The translations under genes were made by a program, and so were the position numbers. DNA of 64,000 bases, taken from positions 17,005 through 81,004 of the forward strand of contig JAJPGY010000038.1 in assembly GCA_021325555.1 (NCBI GenBank), given 5' to 3'. Within the stretch, counting starts at the first letter, position 1. The number at the start of each line of letters is the position of its first letter. Positions 56,359 to 64,000 of this stretch are shown piece by piece. This DNA is from Pseudomonadota bacterium (GTDB lineage: Bacteria > Cyanobacteriota > Vampirovibrionia > Obscuribacterales > Obscuribacteraceae). The notes under the pieces are model-generated. The model was given only the letters and a program-made list of their open reading frames with translations. It made no database searches and was not told the origin of the DNA.

Positions 56359-56541
56359 GCCGCCGGCTTCAAAGACGGCGGGCAAGCCATCAATTGCTGT
56401 TTTCTTCCACTTCTGAATCTGGCCGGCATGGACACCGAACTTGCCGGGAAGCTCCACCACCGCGGCTTCTTCCCGCAAAGCGGCTCAGGCAACCTTTGCT
56501 TTAAAAGCGGCGCTGTCCTTCTTCCTTGTCTGTCCGGGCAT
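56359..56541 (-). pseudogene. IS3-family transposase OrfA remnant
   Basis: From ATG 56541 (Shine-Dalgarno GAGGAG in place) the frame reads MPGQTRKKDSAAFKAKVA, a TGA, then AALREEAAVVELPGKFGVHAGQ and QIQKWKKTAIDGLPAVFE. This is the IS3 OrfA pattern (fsxeFKakVAleAl + eLaskFgVhpxqIxxWKk). The stop falls where the family has Leu/Glu, and similarity fades before position 56359, so the element is dead. It marks an old insertion at the border of the AT-richer region that follows. Confidence 0.78.
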
Positions 56542-56698
56542 ATTTCAAGCTCCTCTTGACCCACTAATTCTACGATTTATGGGGGAGCTTTTCTACCTTA
56601 GCGCGCGGCCTGCAAATCCGGGGCCATTTCCGGTTTGCTTTGCGCGGAAGGATCTTTAGGCTGCCTGATTGGTTGAAGCCAACGCGTTAAAATCACAA

Positions 56699-57469
56699 TT
56701 ATGTGTCGTGCTCTGAGATGAACCGGTCGATTCGGCGAACCTCCGCCATGATCTCGCCGGCTGATTCGCCATCGCCGCTGCTGGACAGGCATTTTGCCAG
56801 CCGGTCCAAAGCCAGCGCCCGAAGCGGGTGGTGCGGGCCGACAAGCGGCTCGATGATCTGGAGCGAATCCCCGAGCAGTTTTTTGCATTCCTCCCTTCTG
56901 CCCTGGGCAAAGCGAATGCGGGCAAGGGTAATTAAGCAACGGGCAAACCAGAAGCTTCTTGCTCCCAGTTCTCGCTCAAAAAGAGCGAGCGCCGACTCGA
57001 TTGAGCGCTCTGCTTCATCGAGATTGCCGGACTCCAGATGTACCAGTCCCAGGCTCCTGAAAGTCTTTGCCAGAGCAATCGCATCACCTGACTTTTGCAA
57101 TTCGCCCAGGCATTTCTCGTGCAACGATCGGGACTGCCCGTATTTCCCTTGCAGCCGATAGACCTCGGCCAGATGCCGGCAATCGGACCAACGATTGGCG
57201 TCTTCAAGGCCTTTGTTATTCAGCTCCAGAGCCTTTTTGAAGGCCTGCTCGGCTTCCTCGTATCTCTGAGTATTTGTGTAGATTTTGCCGGCCAGATGAT
57301 AAAGCTGGCGCAGCTCGTCGCTGTCGAGCCTAATTCCTGCATCTTCAACTTCCTGGAAAGCTTCCTGCAGGTTGCGTGTTGCGGCATGGTAGTCGCCGCT
57401 CTTGAGGGCCATTGCCGCCACACTGAGGTGTCCCCGATAACGAGCCAGCCGTTCTGCAGTCGATGCCAT
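56699..57469 (-). CDS. TPR protein
   Basis: 256 residues, ATG with AAAGGT upstream. Five or six TPR units are visible, for example HLAGKIYTNTQRYEEAEQAFKKAL, HLAEVYRLQGKYGQSRSLHEKCL, FRSLGLVHLESGNLDEAERSIESAL and ITLARIRFAQGRREECKKLLGDSL. No signal peptide or membrane helix. It differs from the 55628 protein in detail but shares the kinesin-light-chain-like spacing. It lies between the IS3 remnant and the arsR-selenoprotein unit, in the more AT-rich part of the window. Confidence 0.87.
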   Translation of the reverse strand: MASTAERLARYRGHLSVAAMALKSGDYHAATRNLQEAFQEVEDAGIRLDSDELRQLYHLAGKIYTNTQRYEEAEQAFKKALELNNKGLEDANRWSDCRHLAEVYRLQGKYGQSRSLHEKCLGELQKSGDAIALAKTFRSLGLVHLESGNLDEAERSIESALALFERELGARSFWFARCLITLARIRFAQGRREECKKLLGDSLQIIEPLVGPHHPLRALALDRLAKCLSSSGDGESAGEIMAEVRRIDRFISEHDT

Positions 57470-57708
57470 GTTTACCTTTCAGCGATCTGTGTCTTTCTAC
57501 CAGTATTTAATACTCCAGATTGGTCGCAATTGCATCATGCGTTGCCGCTGTGGCAATCATCCGAAATGGGTATTTGTCTTAACGACCGGCTACCGACCGC
57601 CGGGCATTGTTGGTTTCGAGCCGAACGGCGGCCATTCCGGCCGCTTCGATCAGCGCGGCGCTCCCGGTGTTGCTTCGTTAATTGCCAGCAGGACTGGCGC
57701 GATGGTGC

Positions 57709-57894
57709 TCAACGTGAGTTCTGGCCGGGCGTGTTCTCATTCTGCCTGGACGGCTTGTTTCCGTTGTGCCGCTCGACCGAGCAGCTTTGGCTCATTCAGG
57801 TCGGTATCCCCAGCTTCGGCAGAATCCAGAGCTGCAAGGCAAAATAGGCGCAAATGATGCCAGCCACCCAGAGCAAATCTCCTGCCTTTTCCAT
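57709..57894 (-). CDS. Small membrane selenoprotein candidate (UGA read as Sec)
   Basis: 61 codons if the UGA at 57798-57796 is read as selenocysteine; 32 if it is a stop. ATG 57894 is preceded by AGGTG and lies 14 bases after the arsR stop, same strand. Residues 8-25 form one membrane helix (LWVAGIICAYFALQLWIL), followed by PKLGIPT, then U33 and MSQSC, giving a U-x4-C pair, and a polar tail. Starting 10 bases after the UGA, a 7-bp stem with a GGUC loop matches bacterial SECIS geometry. The tail frame stays open for 28 codons. A one-TM redox protein acting on thiols or metalloids is plausible. I vaguely recall ILPKLGVPT-C/U proteins but cannot confirm the family. Confidence 0.65.
57768..57798 (-). 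promoter_or_regulatory. Candidate bacterial SECIS element
   Basis: After the UGA come ten bases, then GCUGCUC (57785-57779), loop GGUC (57778-57775) and GAGCGGC (57774-57768): seven pairs with one G-U. The E. coli fdhF SECIS has eleven bases, then a stem with the same GGUC loop. UGA-to-loop distance is 17 bases, inside the known 16-37 range. Confidence 0.65.
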
Positions 57895-57908
57895 CACATC
57901 ACCTGCAA

Positions 57909-58286
57909 TCAACGTGTCTTAGGCGTTTTTAGCGCCCTGCTCGATCGAAACTCCTGTTGCGCCCTGGTAAATCTCTCACTGAGCGAGTTGCACACCAGCG
58001 CGCACAGCTCGTATATGCTTTGATCGGCAATGCTGTAATAGGCAAACAGCCCTTCCCGCCTCCTGGCTAAAACGCCCTGCTCGCTCAAGATTGACAGGTG
58101 CTTGCTGATATTGGCCTGGCTCATGCCGGTCCGGCTGCAGAGCTCCTGAACTGACTTCTCGCCTTCAAACAGGAACTGTACCAGTTTCAGCCTCGTCGGA
58201 TCGCCGAGCGCCCGAAAGCGGGCAGCAACTATCTCAAGAGCTGCCTCCGACAGTGGTTCTCTGGTACTTCCAATCTTTCGCAGCAT
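57909..58286 (-). CDS. ArsR-family transcriptional repressor, likely thiol- or metal-sensing
   Basis: 125 residues from ATG 58286 (AAGGA just upstream; the frame extends to 58328 without a Shine-Dalgarno). The winged helix is standard: FRALGDPTRLKLVQFLFEGEKSVQEL, recognition helix MSQANISKHLSIL, wing GVLARRREGLFAYY. Cysteines occur in the alpha-3 region (QELCSR) and near the C-terminus (YELCALVC). That arrangement resembles both metal-site repressors and the two-cysteine persulfide sensors BigR/SqrR; the inducer cannot be decided by eye. It is 14 bases upstream of the selenoprotein gene and 80 bases downstream of the RND pump gene. Confidence 0.9.
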   Translation of the reverse strand: MLRKIGSTREPLSEAALEIVAARFRALGDPTRLKLVQFLFEGEKSVQELCSRTGMSQANISKHLSILSEQGVLARRREGLFAYYSIADQSIYELCALVCNSLSERFTRAQQEFRSSRALKTPKTR

Positions 58287-58318
58287 GACTTCCTTGAGCC
58301 CCCGTCCGCCCTGATTAA

Positions 58319-58347
58319 AGTATAGCATTGAATCGTTGTTTAGTCAT
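58319..58347 (-). promoter_or_regulatory. arsR promoter with operator-like motif
   Basis: On the minus strand -35 ATGACT (58347-58342), 17 bases, -10 TATACT (58324-58319). The plus-strand 15-mer ATCGTTGTTTAGTCA (58332-58346) overlaps them and matches the other two copies at 12 of 15 positions. This fits autorepression. Confidence 0.5.
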
Positions 58348-58366
58348 ATATGCAAATGAAAATGGA

Positions 58367-61300
58367 TCAGCCAGAGGGTGGGCTGGTCCTGCCTTTACTC
58401 TCGCTCAGGTAATAAAGTATCGGCACGGTCATCCGCGAAAGGAAAAGCGACGCCACTTCTCCGGCCATTAACGAAAGCGCCAGTCCCTGGAAGATTGGAT
58501 CAAATAATATGACCGATGCCCCGACAACTACTGCGGCTGCCGTCAGCATCATCGGTCGAAAGCGAACAGCGCCGGCGTCTATTACCGCCTCTTCAAGCGG
58601 CATTCCCTCCTTCAGGCGCAATTCCACGAAGTCAATGAGAATAATCGAATTGCGCACGACAATGCCAGCACCAGCAATGAAGCCAATCATGGAGGTGGCG
58701 GTGAAAAACGCTCCCAGGAGCCAGTGTGCCGGCAGGATGCCAACGAGCGAAAAAGGGATTGCCGCCATGATTACCAGGGGAACCTTGAAAGATTGAAACC
58801 AGCCGACAACAAGCAGGTAGATCAACACCAGGACAACAGCAAAAGACAATCCGAGATCACGAAATACCTCGTATGTGATATGCCATTCCCCGTCCCATTT
58901 CATTGCCAGCCGGTCGTTGGAGAAGGGCAGGCTGGCAACCAGCTCCTGCACCTTATAGGCGCCGGGCACGGGTATTTGCGCTATCCTTTCCCCGAGCTGG
59001 AAGATGGCGTATACCGGACTCTCCAGCCTCCCGGCCAGATCGCCTGTGACATAAACCACCGGCATCAGGTTCTTGTGATAGATGCTTTTGTCCTCCAGTT
59101 CAAGTTTTACCGCGGCCAGCTCTCGCAAGGAGACAAGCTGATTGCCTTGCCCCTGAATTTTCACTTCTGTCAAGTCGTCTCTGCTGGAACGCTCGGGGCG
59201 GGACAGCCGCAGCAGAATGGGCACGTCCTCTTTTTCTTGAGGAATATGCAAAAGACCGGCCGGTAAGCCCTCGACGGCCAGTTTGACGGTTCTGGCAATA
59301 TCTGCGGTCGCGATACCGTTCAGGGCCGACTTGACTTTGTTTACGACAAATCGTAGCTTGCTTTGATCATCTTCCACATACCAGTCGACATCAACAACAC
59401 CATCAGTTGTCTCAAAGATCTGTTTTACCTTGCTGGCGAACTCCACCTGCTGCTGATAATCAGGGCCGTAGATTTCAGCCACAAGTGTCTCCAGCACCGG
59501 CGGGCCGGGCGGTACTTCGGCAACTTTCGGGCGGGCGCCGTAGCCCCGGGCTATCTGCTGAATGCGAGGGCGGATTCGTCTGGCGATATCGTGGCTCTGT
59601 CCTTTGCGCTTGTCTTTGGGTAGGAAGTTTACCTGGATGTCGCTTACGTTTGGCCCCGAGCGCAAGAAGTAGTGCCTGACCAATCCATTGAAGTTATAGG
59701 GGGCGGCGGTTCCCACATAGATTTCATAATCGGTCACCTCGGGCACGGTTGCTAGATAAGCGCCGACATCCCTGGCCAGGGCTGCTGTACGTTCCAGCGT
59801 CGAACCTTCCGGCATGTCCAGAATTACTTGCAGCTCGTTTTTATTGTCAAAGGGCAGCATTTTTACAACCACGAGCTTCAAGGCAAATAACGAAAGAGCG
59901 CCAATCAGCAGCATGGTAACGCCAGCAAGAAAGCAATTACGCCAGAAGCGCTGGCGGATAAGCGGCGTCATCAGCCGCCGGTAAAGGCGGCTGGTCCAGT
60001 CTTCCTTGTGCCCGCCAGCGGTGATCTCCAGGTAATGCTCGTGCTTGAGCAAGCGTGCCGAGGCCCAGGGCGTGACAATAAAAGCCACGGCCAGTGAAAA
60101 CATCATCGCCGAGCTTGCGCCAATCGGGATTGGCCTCATATAAGGACCCATCAGCCCGCCGACAAAGGCCATTGGCAGGATGGCGGCAACGACGGCAAAG
60201 GTGGCCAGAATTGTTGGGTTGCCAACCTCGTCGACAGCCTCGATGGCAATCTTGTGCATGGCTCTGCCCCTGTTCTGCGGCAGTGCGCAGTGTCTGGCAA
60301 TGTTCTCTACAACAACAATGGCATCGTCAACAAGAATCCCGATGGAAAATATGAGGGCAAACAGCGTAATCCGGTTCAACGTGAAGCCGTAAAGGTAAAA
60401 GATCAACAAAGTGAGGGCAAGCGTGACGGGAATGGCAATACCGACAATCATTGCCTCCCGCTGACCGAGCACGAAATAAATGAGCAGGGAAACCGAGATC
60501 ACGGCTATCAACATGTGCCAGAGCAGCTCGTTGGATTTATCCGTTGCTGTCTCCCCGTAGTCCCTGGTTATGGTGATCCGTAAATCGTGCGGGATGATCA
60601 CGCCGCGCAGCGCCCGCAGCTTGTTTTGCACCAGCTCGGAGATGAGGGCAGCATTGGTGCCCTTGCGCTTGGCCACCGATATGGTTACGGCCGGCAGCAC
60701 GCTGCCACTGGCTTGTGCCGGCACGGTATTGGCTTTTGATTCGGGAGCAAATAGATCCTTACTCAAAATGGCCGCCGGCCCGAGTCCAATCATGACATGG
60801 CTGGCTGGCTCTTCCGGCCCGTCCTCGATTTTGCTTACCTGGCAGAGGTAGACCGGCTTGCCGTTAAAGACGCCGACAACAAGCCTGGAGACATCGTCGG
60901 CGCTGCGGAGAAAATCTCCCGTCTCGACGGCAAATTCCCTGTCTTGTGAAGCGAAGCTGCCGGCCTGCAGTTGCTGGTTCGAGCCCTCCAGCATGCGCGC
61001 CACCGCAAGCGGTGAGACATTGTATGCGGCCATTGCCGCGGCGTCAAGGATAACCCTCAACTGCCGCCGCTGTCCGCCGATGATCTTTACTTCTGAGACA
61101 TCAGGTATGTCTTTGATCTGGTCATGAAGCTGGGCGGCAACGCGCCTGAGTGAATATTCATCGTAGCCGGGACCGGACAGCGTGAGAGCTAGAATCGGCA
61201 CATCATCTATAGAGCGAGGCTTAACCAGGGGGCCGGAAGCACCGGGCGGAATGATATCGAAATTGGCGAACATTTTTTGATTCAGGCGCACTATGGCCTT

Positions 61301-61636
61301 TTCTTCATTTTCGCCAACTTTGAAGCGGACAATAACCAGCGAGTGTCCCGGGCTGGAGGTGGAGTAGATGTATTCGACGCCGGGCACCTCCCACAACAGC
61401 TTCTCCAGCGGCCTGGTAACCCTCTGCTCGATTTCTTTCGGGCTGGCACCAGGCATGGCAGCAAACACGTCAATCATCGGCACGATGATCTGCGGCTCCT
61501 CCTCGCGCGCCAGAAGCATTACCGCCGCCAGCCCGAGCAATATCGAGGCAACGATGATAAGGGGGGTCAGCTTCGAGTCAACAAACGCCTGCGCGACCGC
61601 ACCAGCTAGTCCCAGCCCTTGTTTTTTTTCGGTCAC
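58367..61636 (-). CDS. RND-family efflux transporter (AcrB/HAE1-like)
   Basis: 1089 residues. The N-terminal helix ([17 protein letters not shown]) is followed by the [35 protein letters not shown] pattern of RND periplasmic domains. The central membrane block has [32 protein letters not shown] and an [21 protein letters not shown] segment with two adjacent Asp residues in helix 4, as used for proton relay. The second half has [25 protein letters not shown]. It exports substrate by proton exchange with the lipoprotein adaptor encoded upstream (ATGA overlap). An outer-membrane TolC-like partner is not in the window. Substrate may be a metal, metalloid or organic compound. Confidence 0.95.
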   Translation of the reverse strand: MTEKKQGLGLAGAVAQAFVDSKLTPLIIVASILLGLAAVMLLAREEEPQIIVPMIDVFAAMPGASPKEIEQRVTRPLEKLLWEVPGVEYIYSTSSPGHSLVIVRFKVGENEEKAIVRLNQKMFANFDIIPPGASGPLVKPRSIDDVPILALTLSGPGYDEYSLRRVAAQLHDQIKDIPDVSEVKIIGGQRRQLRVILDAAAMAAYNVSPLAVARMLEGSNQQLQAGSFASQDREFAVETGDFLRSADDVSRLVVGVFNGKPVYLCQVSKIEDGPEEPASHVMIGLGPAAILSKDLFAPESKANTVPAQASGSVLPAVTISVAKRKGTNAALISELVQNKLRALRGVIIPHDLRITITRDYGETATDKSNELLWHMLIAVISVSLLIYFVLGQREAMIVGIAIPVTLALTLLIFYLYGFTLNRITLFALIFSIGILVDDAIVVVENIARHCALPQNRGRAMHKIAIEAVDEVGNPTILATFAVVAAILPMAFVGGLMGPYMRPIPIGASSAMMFSLAVAFIVTPWASARLLKHEHYLEITAGGHKEDWTSRLYRRLMTPLIRQRFWRNCFLAGVTMLLIGALSLFALKLVVVKMLPFDNKNELQVILDMPEGSTLERTAALARDVGAYLATVPEVTDYEIYVGTAAPYNFNGLVRHYFLRSGPNVSDIQVNFLPKDKRKGQSHDIARRIRPRIQQIARGYGARPKVAEVPPGPPVLETLVAEIYGPDYQQQVEFASKVKQIFETTDGVVDVDWYVEDDQSKLRFVVNKVKSALNGIATADIARTVKLAVEGLPAGLLHIPQEKEDVPILLRLSRPERSSRDDLTEVKIQGQGNQLVSLRELAAVKLELEDKSIYHKNLMPVVYVTGDLAGRLESPVYAIFQLGERIAQIPVPGAYKVQELVASLPFSNDRLAMKWDGEWHITYEVFRDLGLSFAVVLVLIYLLVVGWFQSFKVPLVIMAAIPFSLVGILPAHWLLGAFFTATSMIGFIAGAGIVVRNSIILIDFVELRLKEGMPLEEAVIDAGAVRFRPMMLTAAAVVVGASVILFDPIFQGLALSLMAGEVASLFLSRMTVPILYYLSESKGRTSPPSG

Positions 61637-62841
61637 ATCTCCACCCTGACGCCATCGCGCAAGCCGGTAAGGCTTCCCACCACTACTGTTTCACCGGCAG
61701 ACAGACCGGAGAGGATCTCAACCAGGTCCCCATAGATCTTGCCGGTTTTCACCAGGCGCAACCTGGCAATACCGTTCTGGTCAACCACATAGACCGTCGT
61801 CAGCTGCCCGCGATTAATTATTGAGGCTGCCGGCACGGCAATCACATGCCGGCGGCCAAGGGGGAAATTAGCCTGACCGAACATGCCGGAGCGCAGGCCC
61901 GGCATATCCGGCAGGGACAGCTTGATGATAAGCGAGCGAGTTGATGGGTCGGCAGCCGGCACCATCTCGCTCACCGGCGCAGAGACGCCGCGCTTGCCGA
62001 GCGCCTCCACGTTAACCGGCACTGGATCGCCCGGGTGAATAAGTACGACTCTAGACTCATCGACCGGTACTTCGAGACGATACTGCTCCGCCTCCAGCAC
62101 AAGCAAAGGTGCGCCCGGCGTTGCCATATCGCCTACATCAACGTTTTTGGAGGCAATCACGCCATTTTTGGGGGCATAAATTCTTGAATAACTTAACGAC
62201 ACCCTTGCCTCTTTAACTGCGGCACTGCTTGCCTGGATGCGAGCAAGCGCCTGCTTGCGCCTGGCAGCCTTCGCCGCCAGCAGGTTCTGCGCTTGAGCGA
62301 GCTGGGCGGCAGCAGTTCTGTACCTGGCATTTGCGCCGTCAAATTCTTGCTGGCTCACCGAGTTGCGTTTAAACAGTGCTTCATAGCGATTGAAAGTATC
62401 GCGGGCCAGCTCATATTCGGCTTCCGCTGAAGAGCGGGCTGATTCAGCCGCCTTGCTTTCCTGTTCTGCTTCATCCAGCTCGTGCTCGGCTTGAGTGAGT
62501 TGGGCGCGAGCAGCATCCAGCCGGGATAGCGCGTCCCTGTCATCGATTCTTATCAACAACTGCCCCTTGCCGACCCGGCTGCCTTCGTGGCAGTGCAGCT
62601 CGGTTACAAGCCCGAGGATTTTGCTGGCAATTTTCACTCTCTCGCGCGTATTGACCGTGCCCGCAACAGTCGAGTAATCCTGGACAGGCACAGGCTTTAC
62701 AGTGATCACGCTTGCCCTGATTGACTCGAGCGCAGCTGGTTTTTCCCGGGCGGGCTGCTGGCAGCCGGTCAGGGCGAGAGCAGACAGCATAGCCGGCAGC
62801 AGCAGGGCAGCTAATTTAGATGATTGAAACAGGATCGGCAT
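61633..62841 (-). CDS. RND adaptor (membrane fusion) lipoprotein
   Basis: 402 residues. The signal peptide ends in a lipobox ALTGC with Cys27, so the protein is lipid-anchored. The standard order follows: lipoyl half ([27 protein letters not shown]), alpha-helical hairpin ([28 protein letters not shown] and its partner), second lipoyl half ([20 protein letters not shown]), beta-barrel and membrane-proximal domain. It bridges the RND pump to an outer-membrane channel. The stop overlaps the pump start (ATGA), so the two are co-translated. Divergent from the flavoprotein gene. Confidence 0.95.
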   Translation of the reverse strand: MPILFQSSKLAALLLPAMLSALALTGCQQPAREKPAALESIRASVITVKPVPVQDYSTVAGTVNTRERVKIASKILGLVTELHCHEGSRVGKGQLLIRIDDRDALSRLDAARAQLTQAEHELDEAEQESKAAESARSSAEAEYELARDTFNRYEALFKRNSVSQQEFDGANARYRTAAAQLAQAQNLLAAKAARRKQALARIQASSAAVKEARVSLSYSRIYAPKNGVIASKNVDVGDMATPGAPLLVLEAEQYRLEVPVDESRVVLIHPGDPVPVNVEALGKRGVSAPVSEMVPAADPSTRSLIIKLSLPDMPGLRSGMFGQANFPLGRRHVIAVPAASIINRGQLTTVYVVDQNGIARLRLVKTGKIYGDLVEILSGLSAGETVVVGSLTGLRDGVRVEM

Positions 62842-62881
62842 CTATATAAGAACAAGGGCGGCTCATGATTTGAATGCTGAT

Positions 62882-62910
62882 ATAATATCGTTAAATCGTT
62901 GATTGGTTAA
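62882..62910 (-). promoter_or_regulatory. Pump operon promoter with operator-like motif
   Basis: Minus strand: -35 TTAACC (62910-62905), 17 bases, -10 TATTAT (62887-62882). The 15-mer ATCGTTGATTGGTTA on the plus strand (62895-62909) covers the -35 and half the spacer; a partial tandem ATCGTTAA precedes it at 62887-62894. Confidence 0.55.
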
Positions 62911-62992
62911 AATATTACGGCTTTTCAATCCGGCTGCCGCTGGCAATAAGTTTACATCCCTCCAGTCGATTCAGAATCAACCAGACGAATGA

Positions 62993-63021
62993 TTACCTGT
63001 ATAACCAATTAACGATAGAAT
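62993..63021 (+). promoter_or_regulatory. Flavoprotein promoter with operator-like motif
   Basis: Plus strand: -35 TTACCT (62993-62998), 17 bases, -10 TAGAAT (63016-63021). The spacer is filled by TAACCAATTAACGAT (63002-63016), the reverse complement of ATCGTTAATTGGTTA; it differs from the pump copy at one of 15 positions. Confidence 0.55.
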
Positions 63022-63066
63022 GGATTTGTGCGAATGGCAGAAGTGAAAAATCGGGAGAAATCAATT

Positions 63067-63921
63067 ATGGATCCTGCTAATTCAAACCAGCGCAAAAAAA
63101 TCGTCATTGTCGGCGGCGTTGCCGGGGGGATGAGCGCCGCAGCAAGAGCGAGGCGGTTATGCGAGGGCAGCGAAATTGTCGTGCTGGAAAGGGGTGGCTT
63201 TGTTTCCTTTGCCAACTGCGGCCTGCCCTATTATCTCGGGGGCGAGATTACCAGGCGCGAAAGCTTGCTTGTGCAGACCCCCCAATCGCTGAAAGATCGC
63301 TTCAATCTCGATGTGCGTACGCATCAGGAGGTGCTGGCAATCGATGCCGAGTCGCGGTTTGTCACGGTAAAAGACAGGATTAACGACCGCCTCTATCGGG
63401 AAAGTTATGACGATCTGTTGCTGGCGGTAGGGGCGGCGCCGGTTGTACCTGATCTGCCTGGCATTAAACTACCGGGGATTTTTACCTTGCGCTCCCTGGA
63501 AGACGCCGATCAGATCAAGCTGTGGATTGAAAATGAGGGGGTTCGCAATGCCGTTATCGCCGGCGCTGGTTTCATCGGGCTGGAAATGGCTGAGCAATTA
63601 GCCCGGCAGAAAATCCAGGTGACGGTTGTCGAGGGGCTTGATCAGGTTCTGGCGCCGGTGGATCCGGAGATGGCGGCTCTCGTGCATGAGGAATTGCGTC
63701 GCCATGGCATCAAGCTCGTGCTGTCAAGCTTCATAAAGAAATTCTCTGCTGCCGCTGAAGTAGAGTGTAATGGCGCTGTGCCCAGGTCGTGCTGGTTGTG
63801 GGCCGGGGATCATCCGGCAATTGCTGCCGATCTGGTAATTCTCGGTCTTGGCATCAGACCGGAGCTTACACTTGCCCGCCAGTGCGGTCTGGCAGAGAGC
63901 GTTCCACGAACGCCATCTTGA
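63067..63921 (+). CDS. CoA-disulfide reductase-like flavoprotein, truncated
   Basis: 284 residues from ATG 63067, with GGGAG nine bases upstream; starts at 63028 or 63034 are also open. FAD site VIVGGVAGGMSAAARAR, the single active-site Cys in FVSFANCGLPYYLGG (the SFxxC hallmark of CoA-disulfide/persulfide reductases and NADH oxidases), NAD site NAVIAGAGFIGLEMAE, and VILGLGIRPE near the end. It stops after GLAESVPRTPS, about 30 residues before the usual second FAD motif (IYAvGD), and lacks the dimer and rhodanese domains. Because those are essential, the gene is probably broken here, by frameshift, insertion or rearrangement. Divergent from the pump operon, sharing the motif. Confidence 0.82.
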   Translation: MDPANSNQRKKIVIVGGVAGGMSAAARARRLCEGSEIVVLERGGFVSFANCGLPYYLGGEITRRESLLVQTPQSLKDRFNLDVRTHQEVLAIDAESRFVTVKDRINDRLYRESYDDLLLAVGAAPVVPDLPGIKLPGIFTLRSLEDADQIKLWIENEGVRNAVIAGAGFIGLEMAEQLARQKIQVTVVEGLDQVLAPVDPEMAALVHEELRRHGIKLVLSSFIKKFSAAAEVECNGAVPRSCWLWAGDHPAIAADLVILGLGIRPELTLARQCGLAESVPRTPS

Positions 63922-64000
63922 CCGCCGGTGTGCTGGTGACGTTGGATTGTTACTGTGATGGTAGCAGACGAACACGAGATGAGAGCACCCAGTCGCCAAG
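63922..64000. other. Window end after flavoprotein
   Basis: 79 bases. None of the six frames continues the flavoprotein (no GD-motif or rhodanese-like residues). One minus-strand frame is open to the edge, so another gene or an insertion element may begin outside. Confidence 0.4.

Noticed and set aside
56485..56487. TGA in the IS3 OrfA remnant as selenocysteine
   Set aside because: The following CCGC-TTT-GCGG stem is too short and too close to the UGA.
57468..57857. Plus-strand ORF of 129 codons across the selenoprotein locus
   Set aside because: No Shine-Dalgarno and no recognisable domain; it antisenses the better supported minus-strand gene and SECIS.

Overview
The window is a dense, GC-rich bacterial chromosome segment with about 55 protein genes. 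I see no rRNA, tRNA or CRISPR array. The organism looks diderm: it has an RND efflux pump with a lipoprotein adaptor, a CpxP/Spy-like periplasmic protein, an O-antigen-ligase-type membrane protein and NagZ. It relies heavily on Ser/Thr kinases, PATAN (DUF4388) proteins, GspE-N-like helical modules, TPR proteins and long Pro/Ala/Gln-rich linkers. That mix reminds me of non-photosynthetic relatives of cyanobacteria (Vampirovibrionia/Obscuribacterales), but this is a low-confidence guess without a database.

Layout. 0-11 kb (all +): GAF-GGDEF protein, three exported proteins of unknown role, a HAD phosphatase, folK, acpS, a SAM hydroxide adenosyltransferase, a methyltransferase, and a 1126-residue internally duplicated CPBP protease-like membrane protein. 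11-16 kb: orphan PemK-type toxin, lone B12-binding mutase subunit, pyruvate/indolepyruvate-decarboxylase-like enzyme, HIT protein, a decayed DUF5615 toxin-like gene and an ACT protein. 16-27 kb: two Ser/Thr kinases, MATE exporter, a GspE-N-like protein, a divergent PurC-like protein, then on the minus strand PATAN protein and the small basic protein-trpS-O-antigen-ligase run. 27-36 kb: primary sigma factor, MgtE, an acyl-CoA carboxyltransferase, and a sigma-like gene followed by a giant zinc-finger/roadblock protein. 36-50 kb: pepA, another PATAN/GspE-N protein, a LysM protein, glycerate kinase, a WYL protein, argS, a DJ-1 protein and an ECF sigma/anti-sigma/CpxP-like operon. 50-56 kb: metK, FHA-cyclase, nagZ, OmpR-type regulator, TPR protein.

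56.3-64 kb looks like an accessory island. It is visibly more AT-rich, begins with an IS3 OrfA remnant, and carries a TPR gene, an ArsR regulator, a two-gene RND pump and a truncated CoA-disulfide-reductase-like flavoprotein. The most notable object is a 61-codon gene 14 bases downstream of arsR. It has an in-frame UGA followed at the right distance by a 7-bp hairpin with a GGUC loop, the hallmark of a bacterial SECIS. I read it as a small membrane selenoprotein ending in a U-x3-C motif. A shared 15-bp motif overlaps candidate core promoters of all three transcription units here (arsR-selenoprotein, the pump, the flavoprotein), which suggests one ArsR-controlled thiol, persulfide or metalloid response.

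Other structure not explained by single genes: two ~86-nt elements with a covarying 11-bp stem placed between convergent genes, and a perfect 38-bp palindrome in the same kind of position.
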